64,000 nucleotides of DNA from Francisella halioticida. GTDB taxonomy: Bacteria; Pseudomonadota; Gammaproteobacteria; Francisellales; Francisellaceae. The stretch covers positions 1,488,001 through 1,552,000 of the forward strand of contig NZ_CP022132.1 in NCBI RefSeq assembly GCF_002211785.1, read 5' to 3'. Positions 60,022 through 64,000 of the stretch are shown in pieces (the stretch's first letter is position 1; each line of letters begins with the position of its first letter). Made by a program: the position numbers and the translations under genes. The notes beneath the pieces are model-generated. The model ran no database searches. It was not told the DNA's origin and saw only the letters and a program-made list of their open reading frames with translations.

Positions 60022-60285
60022 ATGACTACTATTTTATGTAAAAAATATAATCAAGAATTAGATGTAATACCATTTCAACCTTTACCAGGTGAACTAGGTA
60101 AAAAGATACATGCTGAAATTTCGAATAAAGCATGGCAAGCTTGGCTATCACATCAAACTATTTTGATAAACGAATATCGCCTTAATCTTATGGATCCAAA
60201 AGCAAAAGAATTTCTACAACAAGAAATGCACAAGTTTTTATTTAAAAATGAAGAAGAGAAACCAGAACAATTCAATGAAATTTAA
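60022..60285 (+). CDS. yggX: YggX, Fe(2+)-trafficking / oxidative damage protection protein
   Basis: 87 residues with the family's [46 protein letters not shown], and a short acidic tail. The usual length. AAGGAG precedes the ATG. It protects iron-sulfur clusters and follows the sulfur relay gene tusE. Confidence 0.94.
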   Translation: MTTILCKKYNQELDVIPFQPLPGELGKKIHAEISNKAWQAWLSHQTILINEYRLNLMDPKAKEFLQQEMHKFLFKNEEEKPEQFNEI

Positions 60286-60298
60286 CTCTTCTAATATA

Positions 60299-60325
60299 CT
60301 ACCCCAATAAATTAAACAATATTTT
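60299..60325. mobile_element. solo right end of IS family B
   Basis: Twenty-seven bases identical to the family B terminus (starting CTACCCCAATAAATT, read inward), preceded by ATA as at the complete copies; after 60325 the sequence diverges. No transposase or opposite end is present. It lies between yggX and flmK. Confidence 0.75.
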
Positions 60326-60428
60326 TGCAGATACTTACTATCAGCTTTTTTTAATATAATTTCCTTGAAAAAATTATAATTAAAAGATACATTAAATCAT
60401 TAATTTATCTTTTTTTTAAAAAACTTAA

Positions 60429-62195
60429 ATGAATAAATTTAAAAACTCTTATGCTTATGACATCCTAATTTTATTAGTAATTTATGCAATATATTTTATT
60501 GTATTTCTTGGTCACAGGCATCTAAGTATTCCAGATGAAGGACGCTATCCCGAAATTGCTAGAGAAATGCTAAGCACAGGTAATTGGGTTACTCCCTTAA
60601 TTAACGGGGTTCCTTTTCTAGATAAGCCTCCTCTTTACTATTGGCTAGAAGCTACCTCAATGCATTTTTTTGGTATAAATGCTTGGGCTATTCGTTTACC
60701 TCAAGCACTTTTAGGCATATTAGGTTGTATATCAATATATTCATTCGGAAGATATTTTTATTCTCGTTTTGCTGGAGTCTTAGCAAGTTTAATACTAGCG
60801 GCTAATGTACTATATTTCTTTGAATCTCATTATGCGAATATGGATCTTATAGTTGCAAATCTCCTTTGGATCGCATTCTTTTTATGTTTAGTTAGCTTAA
60901 AACAGCAAATAGGAACTAAAAAGCGTCTTTTTATGTATGGCGCATATTTTGTATCAGCATTAGCATTTTTAACCAAAGGCTTAATGGCCATAGCATTTCC
61001 TTGTATGACTATCTTTGTCTGGATGCTTGTGACAAATAACTGGCATAGAATTAAAGAATTATATATTCCAACAGGAGCTATTATATTTGTAGTTATAGTA
61101 ACGCCATGGCTAGTTTTAGCCCAACAACAAAATCCTGATTTTCTATACTTCTTTTTTTATTTCCAACAATTCTATCGCTTTGTTGGGCATGGCTTTAACA
61201 ATGCTATTGGACCATGGTTTTATTTTGTAATTATACTAGCAGTATTTTTACCATTTAGTATTTTACTACTTAATAGATTACCCAAAGGTTTTAAAACTAT
61301 TTGGCAAAATAGAAGATCAGATTATATAACATTTCTAATAATGCTTTGGTGTGTGCTTATACTAATATTTTTCTCAATTCCTAGCTCAAAGATTGTAAGC
61401 TATATTTTACCTATTTTTGGACCACTATCATTACTGATGTCAGTATCATTTGAAAAAATAATTAAAGAGCATGATGGAATAATTTCTTTTAAAAAAATGT
61501 ATGTAGTAGCTAGCATAATTTTCTTAATAGCAGCTATTGGTGTAGTAATCTTTTCTGCTATACGACACTTATTTTTAAGTGTACAAACACCCTTAGTTTA
61601 TACAACTTTAGTAATTATATGTGCCCTACTGATAGCTTATAGTCTAAGACCATCTCTAAAGAATCAATTTAAGCAAGCTATCATAATAACAATTCTTGCT
61701 TTGATGTTATTAAACATCTCAGGACAACTTTTGATTCCTTATTTTGATATTAGAACATCTGAACCTTTAGTTGAAAAAGTAATAAAAGACTCTCCTAAAG
61801 ATACTATATTTGCCTACTATAATAGACCTCAACCAAAGCACTTTATATTAAAAGAAGAAATAAAGAAAAAAGGTTATGAAGAAGACCTTCCATTACTACT
61901 AAATGATAATATCTATATAGTTTATAACTGGAAAACTTATAGACCAGAAATTGATAACTGGGCGAGAGAATTTCATTATGGCATTAAACAATACCAGCAA
62001 TCTCATAATGGAAAATGGCCTAAGTATTTAATTACTTATCCTCAGTTTAGTGAACTTTTAAAATCTAAAAAAGATATTGTTATCTTCACAAAAGAAAAGC
62101 AATTACAAAAAATTAAAGAAAAATATCCAAATATAGATTTCCAAGTTAAAGGGAGGTACAACAAGAATGTTGTAGTTGAGGTAGTCAAAAGTTAA
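60429..62195 (+). CDS. flmK: lipid A aminosugar transferase FlmK (ArnT family)
   Basis: A 588-residue integral membrane glycosyltransferase with about 12 hydrophobic segments. The GT83/PMT loop HLSIPDEGRYPEIAREMLSTGNW and LDKPPLYYWLEA carry the catalytic Asp/Glu; the C-terminal 110 residues are periplasmic. In Francisella FlmK moves galactosamine from undecaprenyl phosphate to lipid A. Nearby flmF2 and naxD supply that donor. A solo IS end lies 100 bp upstream and could affect its promoter. Confidence 0.88.
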   Translation: MNKFKNSYAYDILILLVIYAIYFIVFLGHRHLSIPDEGRYPEIAREMLSTGNWVTPLINGVPFLDKPPLYYWLEATSMHFFGINAWAIRLPQALLGILGCISIYSFGRYFYSRFAGVLASLILAANVLYFFESHYANMDLIVANLLWIAFFLCLVSLKQQIGTKKRLFMYGAYFVSALAFLTKGLMAIAFPCMTIFVWMLVTNNWHRIKELYIPTGAIIFVVIVTPWLVLAQQQNPDFLYFFFYFQQFYRFVGHGFNNAIGPWFYFVIILAVFLPFSILLLNRLPKGFKTIWQNRRSDYITFLIMLWCVLILIFFSIPSSKIVSYILPIFGPLSLLMSVSFEKIIKEHDGIISFKKMYVVASIIFLIAAIGVVIFSAIRHLFLSVQTPLVYTTLVIICALLIAYSLRPSLKNQFKQAIIITILALMLLNISGQLLIPYFDIRTSEPLVEKVIKDSPKDTIFAYYNRPQPKHFILKEEIKKKGYEEDLPLLLNDNIYIVYNWKTYRPEIDNWAREFHYGIKQYQQSHNGKWPKYLITYPQFSELLKSKKDIVIFTKEKQLQKIKEKYPNIDFQVKGRYNKNVVVEVVKS

Positions 62196-62427
62196 TTATT
62201 TATAGTTAATGTGCCACTAAAATAGTTATGTTATATTTACTTCAGCATCTTACAATTAACGTAGATATTATTAGGACCTATCAAGCAAATTAAAGATGGC
62301 AGATTCAGTTTAGTTATATCATTTTTTATAACAGATTAATTACTATGTACTATATAATTCAAACCGAAATTTTTAAAAAAACATTTAAATTTCTAAGATA
62401 TTAGAAAAGAAGCTTTATTTATAATAT

Positions 62428-63381
62428 TTAAATATTTAGGCTTTCATCTTCATCAATGATGTATTTAGGTCGATTTTTTGCTTCATCAAATATACGACTT
62501 ATATACTCACCTAAAACCCCTAGAGAAATAAGCTGAACACCACTAAAGAACATAATACTCACAACAATAGTTGGCCAACCACTCACACCAACATGGAAAA
62601 AAATATTCTCTAGAAATATATATAACCCATATGCTAATGCAAATATAGAAATTACTATTCCCATAAGAGATATCATTCTAAGAGGAACAGCTGAAAAAGA
62701 AAAAATACCAGTAAAAGCAAGTTTAAAAAGCTTTTTATAGCCCCATCGACTAGGTGTTTCATCTTTTCTATCAGCAACTTCAAATGGTATAGCATATTCC
62801 TTAAAACCTATCCAAGAAAAAAGTCCTCTAATAAAACGATTATTTTCTGATAAAGAATTAAAAGCTTTGATACACTGTTTATCTAATAATCTAAAGTACC
62901 CTGCATTTGCTGGAATATTAACACCCATTAAGCTCTTACTAAATTTAAAGAATGTTTCCGATAAAAAACTTCTGGTTGCACTTTGGTCATTTCTTGTTCT
63001 TATTCCATAGACGTTCGAATACCCTTCACACCATTTTTCATAGAATTGATCTATCACCTCTATCGGATGCTGAAAATCACAATCCATAATAACTGCTGCA
63101 TCTGCATCACAAGAAGCTTCTAACCCAGCAGTTATAGCAGCCTCCTGACCAAAGTTCCTAGAAAAACTAATAAGCATAATATTTAATTTGCCAACTAGCC
63201 CCTGGATAATCTCTTTAGAGCTATCTACACTACCATCATCAACAACTACTATTTTATAATTTGACGAGATTCCGCTAAGTTTTGCGGCTAATTCCTCTAA
63301 GAAAGATCCTATTAATGCCTCTTCATTATAGACTGGAATTACAGCATAAAGGTAAGAATTCTGAATATTTCTATTTGTCAT
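62428..63381 (-). CDS. flmF2: undecaprenyl-phosphate GalNAc synthase FlmF2 (GT2, DPM1-like)
   Basis: 317 residues: GT2 domain with AVIPVYNEEALIGSF, VVVDDGSVDSSKEI, VIMDCDFQHP, and two C-terminal membrane helices (about 225-300) ending ISRIFDEAKNRPKYII as in ArnC/DPM1-like enzymes. FlmF2 links N-acetylgalactosamine to undecaprenyl phosphate in Francisella. ATG 63381. Adjacent to and divergent from naxD. Confidence 0.88.
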   Translation of the reverse strand: MTNRNIQNSYLYAVIPVYNEEALIGSFLEELAAKLSGISSNYKIVVVDDGSVDSSKEIIQGLVGKLNIMLISFSRNFGQEAAITAGLEASCDADAAVIMDCDFQHPIEVIDQFYEKWCEGYSNVYGIRTRNDQSATRSFLSETFFKFSKSLMGVNIPANAGYFRLLDKQCIKAFNSLSENNRFIRGLFSWIGFKEYAIPFEVADRKDETPSRWGYKKLFKLAFTGIFSFSAVPLRMISLMGIVISIFALAYGLYIFLENIFFHVGVSGWPTIVVSIMFFSGVQLISLGVLGEYISRIFDEAKNRPKYIIDEDESLNI

Positions 63382-63487
63382 TTTAAATACAAAATATATT
63401 AAGTCTTAATAGATGCTATTATAACTATGAAAGTATAAAATATATACTAATAACCATAATATTTTGTATTATTTAAGTGATCCTATT

Positions 63488-64000
63488 ATGTCTAAAAAAA
63501 TAATAATCTGTGCTGATGATTTTGGCCTAGGTGATGAGGTTAATAAAGGTATTCTTGACCTTTTAGAAAGAAAAATTATTAATGCTACAAGCTGTATGTC
63601 AAATATGCCTGCTTTAAAGTATGGAATTATTAATCTAAAAAGTATACATAATAATTTTACTCATGTTGGTATACATTTGAACCTAACGGAAGGAACTCCT
63701 CTTACAAAAGCGACTTCTATAAGCAAAAATAAAGAATTTTTATCATTATCAAAATTACTTGTCAAATCAAAACTTAGATCAATAAAATATACTGATGTTT
63801 ATAATGAGCTAAAGGCCCAACTAGACAATTTTATAGAGCAATGGGGAGATCTACCAGATTTTATTGATGGCCATCAACATGTGCATCACTTCCCTATCAT
63901 TCGAAAAGTCGTAATAAACTTGTACAAAGATTTTAATATGTTTAAAAAGCAGACATACATTCGTTCAACCTTTAATATGGACAAATCAGATTTTAAATCA
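63488..64000 (+). CDS. naxD: NaxD, YdjC-family deacetylase (cut by window edge)
   Basis: The first 171 codons of a YdjC-fold carbohydrate deacetylase: IIICADDFGLGDEVNKGILDL (metal Asp), HVGIHLNLTEGTPL, and DGHQHVHHFPII with metal His. In Francisella NaxD removes the acetyl group from undecaprenyl-phosphate GalNAc before FlmK transfers the galactosamine to lipid A. Its position beside flmF2 supports this assignment; the C-terminal part is outside the window. Confidence 0.85.
   Translation, partial: MSKKIIICADDFGLGDEVNKGILDLLERKIINATSCMSNMPALKYGIINLKSIHNNFTHVGIHLNLTEGTPLTKATSISKNKEFLSLSKLLVKSKLRSIKYTDVYNELKAQLDNFIEQWGDLPDFIDGHQHVHHFPIIRKVVINLYKDFNMFKKQTYIRSTFNMDKSDFKS

Overview
The window is AT-rich DNA that reads as Francisella. 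The evidence is a stand-alone second RNA polymerase alpha subunit gene (rpoA2), a Francisella-type sspA, and the lipid A galactosamine genes (flmK, flmF2, naxD) next to sspA/tusE/yggX. The many insertion sequences and broken genes suggest a host-adapted lineage in active genome decay. The fish-pathogen F. noatunensis/philomiragia group fits, but this is inference, not shown by the sequence.

Layout. 0-10 kb: IS-rich debris (pieces of three IS families, broken isochorismatase-like, ABM and lptD-like genes) around intact rhlE, folE and a DUF218 gene. 10-20 kb: housekeeping genes (trxB, gph, rarA, ppx/gppA, trxA, rho), plus rpoA2, a tRNA-Leu(CAA) 5 bp behind it and a tyrosine integrase next to the tRNA. 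20-24 kb: a manB destroyed by an internal deletion and an IS, beside intact manC. 24-31 kb: a sulfur/persulfide locus under an ArsR-type repressor of the YgaV/BigR/SqrR class, with a YgaP-like rhodanese, a broken CoA-disulfide reductase-rhodanese, an ETHE1-like persulfide dioxygenase, a broken TauE/SafE permease, an alpha/beta hydrolase and a rhodanese-cysteine desulfurase fusion; dsbD follows on the other strand. 33-39 kb: IS remnants, a broken methyltransferase, a PheC-like binding protein and a LysR gene cut by an IS. 39.5-52.5 kb: yhbS-like, trmB, lysE-like, TM2, nadK, a multi-pass membrane protein with a G9 tract, a YadGH-type ABC exporter, a SoxR-box promoter before a VOC gene with a decayed soxR, a TSUP permease with a cupin, tatD and trmL. 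52.5-55.7 kb: paralogous lipoproteins split by a broken transposase. 55.7-64 kb: a probable sspA-sohB-holB-yhbY-hemB operon, tusE-yggX, then flmK, flmF2 and the start of naxD.

Insertion sequences. Three IS3-type families can be bounded from their sequence. Family A (ends TATAATGTCCCC / GGGACAGTTTA, about 1.31 kb) has four copies, one with an unbroken transposase. Family B (ends AATACCCC / GGGGTAG, 1.28-1.29 kb) has three copies, all with a TGA at the same conserved Trp codon, plus one solo end. Family C has one copy (33823-35029). Target duplications of 3 bp are visible for most copies.

Most notable signals: the persulfide repressor with matching palindromes at two sites, one inside a 17-bp-spacer promoter; a SoxR-type operator in a 19-bp-spacer promoter whose nearby regulator is a pseudogene; and the shared in-frame TGA in every copy of IS family B. 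I did not find a clearly new defence or biosynthetic system.
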